A stretch of DNA of 64,000 nucleotides. Origin: Bacteroidota bacterium (GTDB taxonomy: Bacteria > Bacteroidota > Bacteroidia > AKYH767-A > 2013-40CM-41-45). Each line of letters begins with the position of its first letter. The first letter of the stretch is position 1. The notes below the pieces were generated by a model that had not been told where the DNA came from, did not search any database, and saw only the letters and a program-made list of their open reading frames with translations. This document shows positions 49,706 to 60,813 of the stretch, piece by piece. The stretch is taken from NCBI GenBank assembly GCA_003389385.1, contig QQVM01000022.1:1-64000 (forward strand), in the 5' to 3' direction. Made by a program: the position numbers and the translations under genes.

Positions 49706-52700
49706 ATGAAAAACAACAATTACAATGTGAGATCTGTTGATAAGAATAGATTTCAATTTTTGTTTTGCTGCTCATTGATGTCAGCACTGCTATTCAGTCA
49801 GGCTTCGTTCGCGCAAATGAGCATGACCAGGAGTACTTTCAATGCGGTTTATACGCCAGTCAGTGGTGGTGCGACCGCGATTATTGGGGGTACACTCACA
49901 GATCAGTTCAGCACCACAGCCAGTGTGTCCAACGTGGATGATGCCGCAGCGCACATAGTGATGCCATTTAATTTTGTTTATGAGGGCATGACATTCACCG
50001 GCGGTGTGAACCACATTGGAATCAACACCAATGGATTTGCATATCTTTTCAATGGTACAAATACTAATTCTGCAAAAGTCACAACTGCAAGTAACCTATT
50101 GTCTTCAACCGTATCACCGGTGAGCACAGCAAGAATTCTTGCTCCCTGGTGGGATGACATGATAGCCAATACACCAGTCAATGGAATCACAGGCACAGTG
50201 AAATATGAAGTAACAGGATCCACACCTGATCGTGTACTCACAGTTGAATGGGGAAATTATCCCGCATATTGGCAGAATACACCTAAAGCCATCAATTTCC
50301 AGTTGAAGCTTTATGAAAATGGACACAGCACGAAAAGTAATGTTATTGAATTCTGGTATGGGAGTGTAGATAACATTGGTACTACTCCAAACCAGTTTCA
50401 TGCTTCTGAGTCTGCCTCAATCGGTATTAAAAATGCTCTGGGCGGAACCAACAATTACATTGACGCAATCACAGGTTCTTCAAGGCTTGCAAACGGAATG
50501 ATGAATACACACCAGTTTCCAAGAGTAAACTTTCGCTTTACGCCAGGAGCTCCATCTGCGATTGCAGGCGGCACCTACACTGTAGGTAGCGGAGGGACAT
50601 ATCCTTCATTGTCACTTGCTGTAGCTGATGTGAATCACCGTGGAATTTCCGGACCGATCACACTGAGCCTGACCGATGCGGTATATGATACATCTGTAGC
50701 AGGTGGAAGCAACATTTTCCCGATTCTGTTATCAGTTGTTGCAGGAAATAACTCTTCAAATACAATTACTATCCAGCCTGCATCAGGCACATCTACATTA
50801 AGATATCGTGGTACAACATCAACAACCGGCTCTGTTATTAATGATGCACTTGGAACAGCCACATCAAATACAACTGAACCGATTTTCGGACTTGTAGGTA
50901 CTGACTACGTGACATTGAGTAATGTTAATCTTGAACAAGCCACAGGTGCTGGCACAAACGTGGCCGGAGTAAGAAGAGGATTGTTGGTTGTGAATGCAAG
51001 TGCCAGCAATGGAGCTCAATTCAACACATTCCAGAACATTTCAATTACTCTGAGCAAGTCTTCTGTTTCGACTGCAATCATGGCGATCCAGCAAAACGTA
51101 GTAACCACTCCAACATCCTCTGCTGGTTCAAATAACAATAACCGTTACCTCGATCTTAACATTACCAGAGCAGCCAAAGGCATAGAACTTCTGGGAAACT
51201 CTTCTTTTCCCGATTTAAACTGCGAGATTGGTAATACAAATCCAATGGCATTCAACACCATTGGGTCAGCTACAGATTCTATAGGAGGTTTTGCTTCTGT
51301 CACTACTCAGGGCATACGTGCTGCCAGTCAAAGTGGTGTAATGATCTATAATAATCACGTACGAAACGTCATTTCGACAACAGCAACTATAGATGGTATA
51401 TTCCTGGATGTAGGCCAGGGAATATGTTCAATCTATAATAATAAAATCGACGGAGTCAGAAACTTCGGAACAACCAGCACTTCTGTTGCTACAGGTCTTC
51501 GTGTGAATCTTGCAACAACCGGAGCTCATGAATCCAGAGTATATAACAATTTCATTTCCGGAGTTACTCACGGATTTACGGGTACAGCCACAGCAACCAG
51601 ATATGTTAGGGGAATTCACCTTCAATCAAACGGATCTGGAGCATCTTCAATACACCGACTTGATTTCAACTCGGTGAGAATCGCTACCAATTCAGGCTAC
51701 ACAGGTTCAAGCGCATGTATTGAAATTGGTACGACTACTGGTACGGTGATGTTGATTCGTAATAACATTTTTGCTGACTTCAGTCCGGCTCAGAGCGGTG
51801 TAGCACGACACGTTGCATGGCAGTCAACTTCGAATACACTAATGGGAAGTTCAGGATCTTTATCTGATTACAATGACCTGTATGTTGCGAATACAGCAAA
51901 CGGATTTATAGGAGCAGGAAGCAGTTTGACATTTGCGACACTTGCCGACTGGCAAGCAGCCATGGCTGGACAAAATGCCGACTTGAACTCATACAATGTT
52001 GATCCTTCATTTGTAAGTGCCTCAGACCTACATGCAGGAAATCCTATCCTGGATGGTGTTGCAGATCCGTCATATTCTTCCAACAGTCCATGGGTGACTA
52101 CTGACATTGATAACGAAGCACGGGGAGGCTCTACAGATATTGGAGCTGATGAATTCACCCTTTCTTCCCTTGATATGGGTGCTATCGCGAGAGTAAGTCC
52201 CGCAGCTGGAGGATGTTTCTCTGCCAGTCAGCCAGTAATTGCAACGATAAGGAATTTTGCAGGAACAGACATCGATTTCAGCGCTAATAATGTGACAGTT
52301 ACTGCTCAAATCACCGGTGCGGTATCACAAACTTTGTCTATTACTTTAACAGACAATTCTCTGAACCCGGGAGGCTTACCACTAGCTGCAGGAACATCTA
52401 TGAATGTCACTATTGGCAATCTTAATATGACAACCATAGGTGTTTATAATTTTAATATTTACACCACAGTTTCCGGTGATGGAGACGGTAGCAATGATGC
52501 TGTATCTCCAGCACCTACATCCAATGTTGTAGCAACAGTTGGAGGAAATTCAAACGCTGTTCCGGCATCGATTTGCGCAACTGGCAGCACCACTCTGACT
52601 CTTTCAGGACACAGTGTAGGATCTTCTATTCAATGGAAAGAATCTTCGACATCAGGTGGACCGTATACTAATATTCCATCTGCTACAACAAATCCTTATG

Positions 52701-55700
52701 TTGTTCCTAGTGTAACTGGCACTACATACTATATAGCGGAGGTAACTTGTAACGGAGCAACCAATTCAACTGAGACCACTGTGGTATATTCAAATCCTGC
52801 CCTAAGCGGAACAAGTGGCAACACACGTTGCGGAGCCGGAACAGTTGATCTTTCTGCAAGCACTTCTGAGGCAGGAATATTCTGGTACGATGCTCCGACC
52901 GGTGGAAATTTGCTGGGAAGCGGAAGCAGTTTTACTACACCAGTAATCACTACTACTACAGATTTCTATGCAGCGGCACACAGCGCACCTCTGGCAAAAT
53001 ATGATTCACTTGGAGCCGGAGCATTAACTTCATCTACACAGGGAAACAGCTTGTTCAACGGAACTTACGGCGGACAAAAATCTCAGTATATCATCCGTGC
53101 ATCTGAACTCCAGGCGCTCGGATTCAGTGCAGGTATTTTCTCATCATTGGGTGTGAATGTGTCCAGTACTACTTCAGGTTCTTATACTGGATTCTCAATT
53201 TCAATGGCTCATACCGGACTTAACGAATTCCCAACAGCTATGGATATGCAGGGCGGGTTAACGGAAGTATATTCAGTTCCCTCACAGACAATCTCTACCG
53301 GCTTAAACACATTTAATTTTAATGTGACCAATTTCAGCTGGAACGGAACAAGCAACATCATCATCTCCACTTGCTGGAGTAATAATGCCAGTTCTGCTAC
53401 AAGCCAAACCATGCGTTATGATAACACCACATATCGTTCTGCACAGTCTTATCGTGTAGATAATCAGCTTTCCGGTGCAGTATGCGGCCTGGTCGGAACC
53501 AGCGGCCTTGGCGGAACGCAAAATTTGACCAACGGAACAAGTGTTCGCCCTAAGTTTTATCTAAACGGACAAAACATCTGTATTGGAACGCGCACTGCAG
53601 TTACCGCTACCGTTTCCACTCCTCCATCAATTGTAGCATCTGCCACTAATACCACAGTATGTGCCGGTGATGCGAGCGATTTGAGCGTGAGCAGTTCTAA
53701 TGGAAGCTATACTTATTCATGGACTTCTAACCCTGCAGGATTCTCTGCTACCGGTCCTGGTCCGCATACAGTGAATCCGACTTCTACTACAATCTATACC
53801 GTAATTGGCGAAGACAATGATTCTGGCAGTCCGTTCTTTGGTTGTGCAGACCTCTCTACTGTAACAGTTACTGTGAACCCGCTTCCGTTGGCAGTTCCGA
53901 TTCTTCCAGTTTCGGCAACCGCAATTTGCAATGGATCGGATGTTACTCTTTCTACAGTCCTCTCCGGTTCAGGAACGATCGGCACTGCTACAGGAACACA
54001 GTGTTGTGCAGGAAGCCCTTATCGTGGTTTCTATGATGCTTCTAAGCTTCAGTTCCTGCTTACTCCAACCGAACTTACCAATGCAGGAATTCCGGCAGGC
54101 ATTCCGATCGTATCGCTCACCTTTGATGTTTCAAGCGGAACTTCATCACCACTGTCCAACTTTACTATCAGCATGGCGAATGTATCTTCAACATCACTAA
54201 GCACGGGTTTCATTACAAGCGGTCTTCAGCAGGTTCTGAATCCTGTAACATACACAGCAACGCCAGGACTGAATCAGCACAATTTCAACAACAGCTTTGT
54301 CTGGAACGGAACTTCTCATGTGTTGGTGGATATTTGCTTTGCAGGAGTATCTACTACTTCTGCCACTGTCAGAACATTCACAGTTCCTTCTGGCCAGGTT
54401 CGTGAAACCAAAGAAGACAATAACCTGAACTTCTGCTCAACGTTTACTCCAACGGCATCTCTGCCTACCACAAAACCTGTAGTTGTTCTTGGTTATCTTT
54501 CAAATCAGGTTGCAGACTGGACAGCTTCTCCAAGCGGTTCAGGACTTCCGGGATCTACTATAGGAGAATCTTCTATTGTGGTTAATCCTACAGTTACGAC
54601 TACATACACTGCAACGTTTACTAACGGATTCGGTTGTACCAGTTCATCCACCAAAGTTGTAACTGTGATAGATCTTCCTGTGGTATATAATATAACAGGT
54701 ACTAGTGGAGCTATTTGTCAGGGTGCAGCAGGTATCGCCATTGGTCTTGACGGATCTGAGAACGGTTATCTGTACCAGTTGGTTTTGAATGGCACTACAA
54801 ATGTTGGCCTTCCTGTAACAGGAGATGGCAATCCGATTTCATTCGGATCACATAACATCGCCGGAACATACACCGTAGTAGCAAGTTCAAATTCCAGTCC
54901 GGTTTGCAGCAACAATATGTCCGGATCCGTATCTGTATCCATTCATCCACAACCAGTCCTGAGTTGCTCAGTTGCTAATCATGTTTCTTGCAATGGCGGA
55001 TCAGACGGCGCAGCCAATGTTTCCGCATCCGGTGGTACCGCTCCTTACACCATCACCGGTGATCCATTGTCAGGACTCTCTGCTGGCACTTATACCTATA
55101 TGGTTACGGATGCCAATGGCTGTACTGCAACTTGTACAGTGACTATCACAGAACCATCCGTGCTTACTGCTTCTGCTAATCCGGGAACCATTCTATGTTT
55201 CGGTGGTTCAGCGAATGTTGACATCAACGCTTCAGGGGGAACAGCACCATATTCAGGCACAGGAACATTCAGCCAGTCTGCCGGAACTGTTGTGTACACT
55301 GTTTCTGATGCAAACGGTTGCGTAGCCACTGTAAGCGTCAATCTGAGCGAACCATCCAAAGTTGAAGGTAGCATATCGCATGTAAATTCAATTTGCGGAT
55401 TCTCTAATGGACAGGCAACTGTAACTCCAAGCGGAGGAACAGGACCTTATACATACATGTGGTCTGACGGACAGACTACTCAGACTGCAACAGGACTTGG
55501 CGCAGGAAACTATACAGTTACAATCACAGATGCGAATGGTTGCGTCGGTTCTGCCAGCGTGACTATTCTCGGAGTAGGTGGTGAGCCGGATCCGGCAGGA
55601 GCTATCAGCGGACCAGCAGGCGCATGCCGCAATCAGACCGGCGTTGTTTATTCAATTGCGCCGGTATCAGGAGCTACATCATACATTTGGACGCTGCCTA

Positions 55701-57160
55701 CAGGTGCCAGTGGGTCATCATCAGGCACAAGCATAACACTTAGTTTCAGCAATGCTTATTTCGGTGGATTCATTTGTGTTACTCCTGTGAATGGATGCGG
55801 ACAAGGCATTCAAAGCTGTATGTTTGTACCGGTACTTACTGTGAGACCTAGCCAACCTGGATTTATCATTGGCAATCCGAATCCTTGCGGACCGAGTATC
55901 TTGACATATTCAATTCCTGTCAGCAACAACGCACTTAGCTATACATGGTCAGTCACCGGCTCAGGTTTGACCATCCTCAGCGGACAGGGAAGTAATTCTG
56001 TTCAGGTGAGCATTCCTAACGGTTTCGGTCAGGGAACAATTTCTGTGTTCGCTTCAAATTGTATAGGTAATACATCTACCAGAACACTTGCACTCACAGG
56101 TATTCCTTCACATTCCAATAACCTGGTTGGTCCGGGATATGTTTGTGCCAATACTAGCGGCGTAGCATATAGTATCGGCGCGGTAAACGGTGCTGGAACA
56201 TCCTATGTATGGACTACTACCGGAGATATGAATGTAGTTTCCGGAAACGGTACTCCGGCTTGTGTGGTGAATTTTGGACCGTCATTCACTTCTGGAACTC
56301 TAAATGTGACAACTTCAAGTTCTTGCGGATCGTTTACCAGAAGCTTTACTATTCGCTCCACCCCGATTCAACCAGGATCAATTACAGGTCCAGGATCAAA
56401 TCTTTGTTTCCAGACAGGTGTAACTTATAGTATCAGTGCTGTTGCTGGAGCTACCGGATATTCCTGGACTGTACCAGCCGGTGTGAACATTACTGCAAAT
56501 ACCGGACTGAGTATTACTGTTGACTTCACGCCTTCATTCACCGGAACCGGCAACATTTGTGTTTCGGCAGTCAATGCCTGCGGAAGCAGTACAGCAAGAT
56601 GCTATTCTGTTACCGCTGCACCTGCTATACCTGCAGTACCTTCTGGTCCGACAAACGTTTGCAAATCTCAATCTGCAGTGGTTTATACAGCAACTGCAGT
56701 TCCGGGAGCCACAAATTACCAGTGGTCAATCTCCGGTGGTGCTGCAATCGCTCCTGCAGGCTTAACAGCTACCGTGAATTACACTTATGCTACTTCTACT
56801 TTGGCGGTAATTACAATGAATGCTGAGAACGCTTGCGGACTCAGTCAACCTGCCAAGAAGAATGTGTCTGTTGATCTTGGATGCAGAATAAATCAAAGTA
56901 TGGAAAGTGCAGGAATCATGGCTTATCCAAATCCAGCCTACAACAAGACTACTGTTACATTTGATGCAGATTCAAAGTCTACTTATCTGATGAAGATAAC
57001 TGACCTTCTGGGACAGAAAATTCAGAGTCAAACTTTGGAAGCAGAAAGAGGCAACAACTCATACGAGCTTGATCTTGAAAACATGGCCCCTGGTTTGTAC
57101 TTGCTGTCTGTTGAATCATCAGATGGTGCACAGCGAATTATCCGTCTTGTGATTGAGTAA
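49706..57160 (+). CDS. Giant secreted adhesin with beta-helix, SprB and PKD-like repeats and T9SS sorting domain
   Basis: About 2,484 residues from ATG 49706; the signal peptide 'FLFCCSLMSALLFSQASFAQ' fits this start rather than the frame opening at 49625. Order: an N-terminal beta domain (40-290); a right-handed beta-helix region (about 300-800, 'NNRYLDLNITRAAKGIELLG'); a CARDB-like domain ('DMGAIARVSPAAGGCFSASQ'); an Ig-like module of the same type as in the CotH protein; two copies of a ~190-residue domain (about 1100-1290 and 1430-1595); three SprB-like repeats (about 1750-1955, 'SCNGGSDGAANVSASGGTAPY'); about five PKD-like modules (1960-2390); and a type A sorting domain ('YPNPAYNKTTV...GLYLLSV'). 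Likely a cell-surface adhesin. A strong terminator follows. Confidence 0.9.
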   Translation: MKNNNYNVRSVDKNRFQFLFCCSLMSALLFSQASFAQMSMTRSTFNAVYTPVSGGATAIIGGTLTDQFSTTASVSNVDDAAAHIVMPFNFVYEGMTFTGGVNHIGINTNGFAYLFNGTNTNSAKVTTASNLLSSTVSPVSTARILAPWWDDMIANTPVNGITGTVKYEVTGSTPDRVLTVEWGNYPAYWQNTPKAINFQLKLYENGHSTKSNVIEFWYGSVDNIGTTPNQFHASESASIGIKNALGGTNNYIDAITGSSRLANGMMNTHQFPRVNFRFTPGAPSAIAGGTYTVGSGGTYPSLSLAVADVNHRGISGPITLSLTDAVYDTSVAGGSNIFPILLSVVAGNNSSNTITIQPASGTSTLRYRGTTSTTGSVINDALGTATSNTTEPIFGLVGTDYVTLSNVNLEQATGAGTNVAGVRRGLLVVNASASNGAQFNTFQNISITLSKSSVSTAIMAIQQNVVTTPTSSAGSNNNNRYLDLNITRAAKGIELLGNSSFPDLNCEIGNTNPMAFNTIGSATDSIGGFASVTTQGIRAASQSGVMIYNNHVRNVISTTATIDGIFLDVGQGICSIYNNKIDGVRNFGTTSTSVATGLRVNLATTGAHESRVYNNFISGVTHGFTGTATATRYVRGIHLQSNGSGASSIHRLDFNSVRIATNSGYTGSSACIEIGTTTGTVMLIRNNIFADFSPAQSGVARHVAWQSTSNTLMGSSGSLSDYNDLYVANTANGFIGAGSSLTFATLADWQAAMAGQNADLNSYNVDPSFVSASDLHAGNPILDGVADPSYSSNSPWVTTDIDNEARGGSTDIGADEFTLSSLDMGAIARVSPAAGGCFSASQPVIATIRNFAGTDIDFSANNVTVTAQITGAVSQTLSITLTDNSLNPGGLPLAAGTSMNVTIGNLNMTTIGVYNFNIYTTVSGDGDGSNDAVSPAPTSNVVATVGGNSNAVPASICATGSTTLTLSGHSVGSSIQWKESSTSGGPYTNIPSATTNPYVVPSVTGTTYYIAEVTCNGATNSTETTVVYSNPALSGTSGNTRCGAGTVDLSASTSEAGIFWYDAPTGGNLLGSGSSFTTPVITTTTDFYAAAHSAPLAKYDSLGAGALTSSTQGNSLFNGTYGGQKSQYIIRASELQALGFSAGIFSSLGVNVSSTTSGSYTGFSISMAHTGLNEFPTAMDMQGGLTEVYSVPSQTISTGLNTFNFNVTNFSWNGTSNIIISTCWSNNASSATSQTMRYDNTTYRSAQSYRVDNQLSGAVCGLVGTSGLGGTQNLTNGTSVRPKFYLNGQNICIGTRTAVTATVSTPPSIVASATNTTVCAGDASDLSVSSSNGSYTYSWTSNPAGFSATGPGPHTVNPTSTTIYTVIGEDNDSGSPFFGCADLSTVTVTVNPLPLAVPILPVSATAICNGSDVTLSTVLSGSGTIGTATGTQCCAGSPYRGFYDASKLQFLLTPTELTNAGIPAGIPIVSLTFDVSSGTSSPLSNFTISMANVSSTSLSTGFITSGLQQVLNPVTYTATPGLNQHNFNNSFVWNGTSHVLVDICFAGVSTTSATVRTFTVPSGQVRETKEDNNLNFCSTFTPTASLPTTKPVVVLGYLSNQVADWTASPSGSGLPGSTIGESSIVVNPTVTTTYTATFTNGFGCTSSSTKVVTVIDLPVVYNITGTSGAICQGAAGIAIGLDGSENGYLYQLVLNGTTNVGLPVTGDGNPISFGSHNIAGTYTVVASSNSSPVCSNNMSGSVSVSIHPQPVLSCSVANHVSCNGGSDGAANVSASGGTAPYTITGDPLSGLSAGTYTYMVTDANGCTATCTVTITEPSVLTASANPGTILCFGGSANVDINASGGTAPYSGTGTFSQSAGTVVYTVSDANGCVATVSVNLSEPSKVEGSISHVNSICGFSNGQATVTPSGGTGPYTYMWSDGQTTQTATGLGAGNYTVTITDANGCVGSASVTILGVGGEPDPAGAISGPAGACRNQTGVVYSIAPVSGATSYIWTLPTGASGSSSGTSITLSFSNAYFGGFICVTPVNGCGQGIQSCMFVPVLTVRPSQPGFIIGNPNPCGPSILTYSIPVSNNALSYTWSVTGSGLTILSGQGSNSVQVSIPNGFGQGTISVFASNCIGNTSTRTLALTGIPSHSNNLVGPGYVCANTSGVAYSIGAVNGAGTSYVWTTTGDMNVVSGNGTPACVVNFGPSFTSGTLNVTTSSSCGSFTRSFTIRSTPIQPGSITGPGSNLCFQTGVTYSISAVAGATGYSWTVPAGVNITANTGLSITVDFTPSFTGTGNICVSAVNACGSSTARCYSVTAAPAIPAVPSGPTNVCKSQSAVVYTATAVPGATNYQWSISGGAAIAPAGLTATVNYTYATSTLAVITMNAENACGLSQPAKKNVSVDLGCRINQSMESAGIMAYPNPAYNKTTVTFDADSKSTYLMKITDLLGQKIQSQTLEAERGNNSYELDLENMAPGLYLLSVESSDGAQRIIRLVIE

Positions 57161-57180
57161 ATTGCAATAATTTATAATAC

Positions 57181-57213
57181 AAAAGGAGCTGTTCGCAAGA
57201 ACAGCTCCTTTTT
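57181..57213 (+). terminator. Intrinsic terminator after the giant adhesin
   Basis: A perfect 14-bp stem AAAAGGAGCTGTTC / GAACAGCTCCTTTT with a GCAA tetraloop, followed by T. It starts 20 bases after the stop codon. Confidence 0.93.
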
Positions 57214-57350
57214 ATTGGCCATGATTTTGTTGGTTTTATACCTGAGCAAACAGTAAATTCTACTGCCTGCTATGGCAATTCTAATAAGCCTGTATTAACT
57301 CTAGAGTCCAATCAATGCTGTAATTCCTTTAATATCAGGCTTGGAATTGC

Positions 57351-57358
57351 TATTTTTG
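57351..57358 (+). promoter_or_regulatory. -7 promoter box for the ileS operon
   Basis: TATTTTTG is an exact match to TAnnTTTG and ends 26 bases before the ileS ATG. The -33 position 19 bases upstream reads TTA (57329-57331), two of three matches. Confidence 0.5.
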
Positions 57359-57384
57359 CAAACTTTATTGATTTTTTAAAGCAA

Positions 57385-60300
57385 ATGCAGTCAAAATATC
57401 CCGAATACAAGCAGTTGAACTTGCCGGAGCTGGCATCTGAAATTCTCAGTACGTGGGAATCGGAGCATACTTTTGAGAAAAGTGTCCGCAGCAGGGATGG
57501 CCGTCCACCTTTTGTTTTTTATGAGGGCCCGCCTTCGGCCAACGGTCTTCCGGGGATACACCATGTAATGGCCCGAGCAATTAAGGACATCTTTTGCCGA
57601 TACAAAACTCTGAAGGGCTATCAGGTAAACAGAAAGGGAGGTTGGGACACTCATGGTTTACCCATTGAACTCAGCGTTGAAAAAACTCTAGGCATTCGCA
57701 AAGATGATATCGGAAAGAAAATTTCCATTGAAGATTACAATGCTGCCTGCAGGCGAGAGGTGATGAAATACAAAGATGTATGGGATGATCTTACTAGGAA
57801 GATGGGCTACTGGGTGGATCTTGAAAATCCTTACATCACTTTCACCAACGATTACATTGAAACCTGCTGGTATCTGCTCAGTAAGTTCTATAAAAAAGGA
57901 TTGTTGTATAAAGGCTATACAATTCAGCCTTATTCGCCTGCTGCCGGAACAGGACTTTCATCTCATGAATTGAATCAGCCGGGTACATACAAAATGGTGA
58001 AGGACACTACTGCCATCGCCATGTTCAAAATCATAAGGGATAACAAATCAGAATTCCTTTTTGAAGGGACGGAAACAGATGTTCATTTTCTTGCCTGGAC
58101 AACTACACCCTGGACTCTTCCTTCCAACACTGCACTTGCAGTAGGAAAGGATATCACTTATGCAGAGGTGCAGACATACAATCAATATACGCACAAGGCA
58201 CAAACTGTAGTACTTGCTAAGGATCTACTGAACCGATATTTCACTGAGAAGAATTCCGAATTGAAACTGGAAGAATACAAGGCCGGTGACAAAGAAATTC
58301 CTTTTAAGTTTATAAGAGAATTTAAGGGTGATAAAATTACGGGTATCCGTTATGAGCAGTTGCTTCCGTTTGCACAACCTGAATACGGAGATGCCTTCAG
58401 AGTTCTTGCAGGTGATTTTGTCACCACTCAAGACGGTACAGGCATTGTCCACATTGCGCCAAGCTTCGGCTCAGACGACTTCCGTGTAGCACAGCAGAAT
58501 GGAATAGGTTCGCTCACTCTGGTAGACAAGCAGGGAAGATTTATTTCCGATGTGACAGATTTCGCCGGTGAATATGTTAAGGAGCAATACCTGAGCGATG
58601 AGGAAAAAGAAGCTGAAAGAGTGAAGCAAGGCGGAGAGAAATACCTGACAGTCGATGAAAGAATAGTGATTCGCCTGAAGAAAGAAGGAAAGGCTTTTCG
58701 TGTAGAAAAGTACGAACACACATATCCTCACTGCTGGAGAACAGACAAACCGGTACTGTACTATCCTTTGGATTCCTGGTTCATCCGCACCACCGCAGCT
58801 AAGGAAAGAATGGTGGAGTTGAATAAAAGCATCAACTGGAAACCAGAGTCTACAGGAACAGGACGATTTGGCAATTGGCTTGAAAACCTTGTGGACTGGA
58901 ATCTTTCAAGATCCAGATACTGGGGAATTCCTTTGCCGATTTGGAGAACAGAAGACGGAGGAGAAGAAGTTTGCATTGGTTCTGTGAAAGAGCTTTACGC
59001 TCGTGTGGAAGAGTCTGTTAAGGCAGGTTTCATGAAAAGTAATCCGCTTGACTCTGATGACGTGCATGCTTTTGACCTGCACAGACCCTTTGTGGATGAC
59101 ATCATTCTGGTAGCATCAGATGGAAAAAAAATGTTCAGGGAGCCTGATTTGATCGACGTATGGTTCGATTCCGGAGCTATGCCGTATGCACAGTGGCATT
59201 ACATGGGACCAGGCATTGAAACACTCAGAAATGAATTTCCGGCTGATTTTATCGCTGAGGGAGTGGATCAGACCAGGGGCTGGTTTTTTACTCTGCATGC
59301 AATCGCTGTAATGCTGTTTGACTCTGTTGCCTATAAGAATGTAGTCAGTAACGGACTGGTTCTTGATAAGAACGGCAACAAGATGTCAAAGCGTCTGGGT
59401 AATGCAGTGGACCCCTTCGAAACACTTACCACTTATGGACCGGATGCAACTCGCTGGTACATGATCAGCAATGCGCAGCCATGGGACAATCTTCGCTTCA
59501 ACAATGAAGGAATTTCTGAAGTGCAGAGAAAATTTTTCGGCACACTCTACAATACTTACTCCTTTTTTGCGCTCTATGCTAATATTGACGGTTTCACTTA
59601 CAAAGAAGAAGAGATTCCTGTGTATGAGAGAGCTGAGCTTGACAGATGGATACTATCCGAGCTGAATTCTTTAGTGAAGATTGCAGACGAGTCCTATGCA
59701 GATTATGAGCCAACAAAAGCTTCACGAGCGATTTCAGAATTCGTGACAGAACACCTCAGCAACTGGTATGTGCGTCTGAGCAGAAGAAGATTCTGGAAGG
59801 GCGATTATACCAAAGACAAGATTGCAGCCTATCAGACATTGTATACTTGCCTTGAGACTATATCGATTCTGATGTCGCCCATAGCGCCATTTTACAGTGA
59901 CCGATTGTTCAGAGATCTGAATTCAGCTACTGCAAAAAACGATGCGGAGTCTGTTCACCTGGCATTGATTCCTCCTGTAAGGCATGAACTTATCGACAAA
60001 GCATTGGAAGAAAGAATGGAACTTGCTCAAAGGATCACATCCATGGTTTTATCACTCAGAAAGAAAGTGAATATACGTGTGAGACAGCCTTTGAACAAGA
60101 TCATGATTCCTGCTTACAGTGAAGAATTCATCAGTCAGATGGAAACGGTCAGAGCCCTCATCATGGCCGAAGTGAACATTAAGAACATAGAATTCATTCA
60201 GGACACCGCAGGAATACTTGTTAAAAAGATCAAACCGAACTTCAAGATTCTGGGAAAGAAAGTGGGCCCTTTGATGAAAGAAGTTGCTGCCACCATAGGG

Positions 60301-60768
60301 CAAATGGGCCAGGAAGAAATTGTGGCATTTGAGAAAAGCGGACAGTTTCAGATTCAGGCCGGAGACAGCAACATTCAGCTTCTGCTGGAAGATGTGGAAA
60401 TCCTTTCTGAAGACATACCCGGCTGGCAGGTGGCCAGTGAAGGCAATCTGACTGTGGCTTTGGATACCAGTTTGAATGATGAACTCAAGGACGAAGGCTT
60501 GGCCAGGGAATTCATCAACAGGATTCAAAACCTGAGAAAGGACAAGGGATATGAAGTGACTGACCGGATAGACCTTAAAGTGCTGGAAACAGGGGAAATT
60601 CGAAGGTCTTTGATTAATAATAAAGATTATATTTGCGCCGAAATTTTAGCGGCTTCCTTTGAACTCGTGGATAATCTGAAAGATGACGAATCCCTTGATT
60701 TGGCGGTCGATGAAGATATCCGGACCAAGATCAGCATCCGGAAGCATGGCGAGAAAGTGGTGAATTAA
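57385..60768 (+). CDS. ileS: Isoleucyl-tRNA synthetase
   Basis: A 1,127-residue class I aminoacyl-tRNA synthetase that charges tRNA-Ile. The HIGH-type motif is 'NGLPGIHHVMARAIKD' (near residue 55), preceded by 'FVFYEGPPSA'. The editing domain includes 'FLAWTTTPWTLPSNTALAVG' and 'GTGIVHIAPSFGSDDFRVA'. 'PLPIWR' and 'WFDSGAMPYAQWHY' lead to the KMSKS-type loop 'NGNKMSKRLGN' (Lys near 666). The C-terminal anticodon-binding part is long and ends in 'SIRKHGEKVVN', as in the larger IleRS form (eukaryote-like, about 1,050-1,150 residues) that is frequent in Bacteroidota. That form often tolerates mupirocin. First gene of the ileS-dksA-lspA group. Confidence 0.97.
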   Translation: MQSKYPEYKQLNLPELASEILSTWESEHTFEKSVRSRDGRPPFVFYEGPPSANGLPGIHHVMARAIKDIFCRYKTLKGYQVNRKGGWDTHGLPIELSVEKTLGIRKDDIGKKISIEDYNAACRREVMKYKDVWDDLTRKMGYWVDLENPYITFTNDYIETCWYLLSKFYKKGLLYKGYTIQPYSPAAGTGLSSHELNQPGTYKMVKDTTAIAMFKIIRDNKSEFLFEGTETDVHFLAWTTTPWTLPSNTALAVGKDITYAEVQTYNQYTHKAQTVVLAKDLLNRYFTEKNSELKLEEYKAGDKEIPFKFIREFKGDKITGIRYEQLLPFAQPEYGDAFRVLAGDFVTTQDGTGIVHIAPSFGSDDFRVAQQNGIGSLTLVDKQGRFISDVTDFAGEYVKEQYLSDEEKEAERVKQGGEKYLTVDERIVIRLKKEGKAFRVEKYEHTYPHCWRTDKPVLYYPLDSWFIRTTAAKERMVELNKSINWKPESTGTGRFGNWLENLVDWNLSRSRYWGIPLPIWRTEDGGEEVCIGSVKELYARVEESVKAGFMKSNPLDSDDVHAFDLHRPFVDDIILVASDGKKMFREPDLIDVWFDSGAMPYAQWHYMGPGIETLRNEFPADFIAEGVDQTRGWFFTLHAIAVMLFDSVAYKNVVSNGLVLDKNGNKMSKRLGNAVDPFETLTTYGPDATRWYMISNAQPWDNLRFNNEGISEVQRKFFGTLYNTYSFFALYANIDGFTYKEEEIPVYERAELDRWILSELNSLVKIADESYADYEPTKASRAISEFVTEHLSNWYVRLSRRRFWKGDYTKDKIAAYQTLYTCLETISILMSPIAPFYSDRLFRDLNSATAKNDAESVHLALIPPVRHELIDKALEERMELAQRITSMVLSLRKKVNIRVRQPLNKIMIPAYSEEFISQMETVRALIMAEVNIKNIEFIQDTAGILVKKIKPNFKILGKKVGPLMKEVAATIGQMGQEEIVAFEKSGQFQIQAGDSNIQLLLEDVEILSEDIPGWQVASEGNLTVALDTSLNDELKDEGLAREFINRIQNLRKDKGYEVTDRIDLKVLETGEIRRSLINNKDYICAEILAASFELVDNLKDDESLDLAVDEDIRTKISIRKHGEKVVN

Positions 60769-60813
60769 TGCTGATGAATGACCGGTTCATCCCGGTTTCA
60801 AAATTGAATCGAA

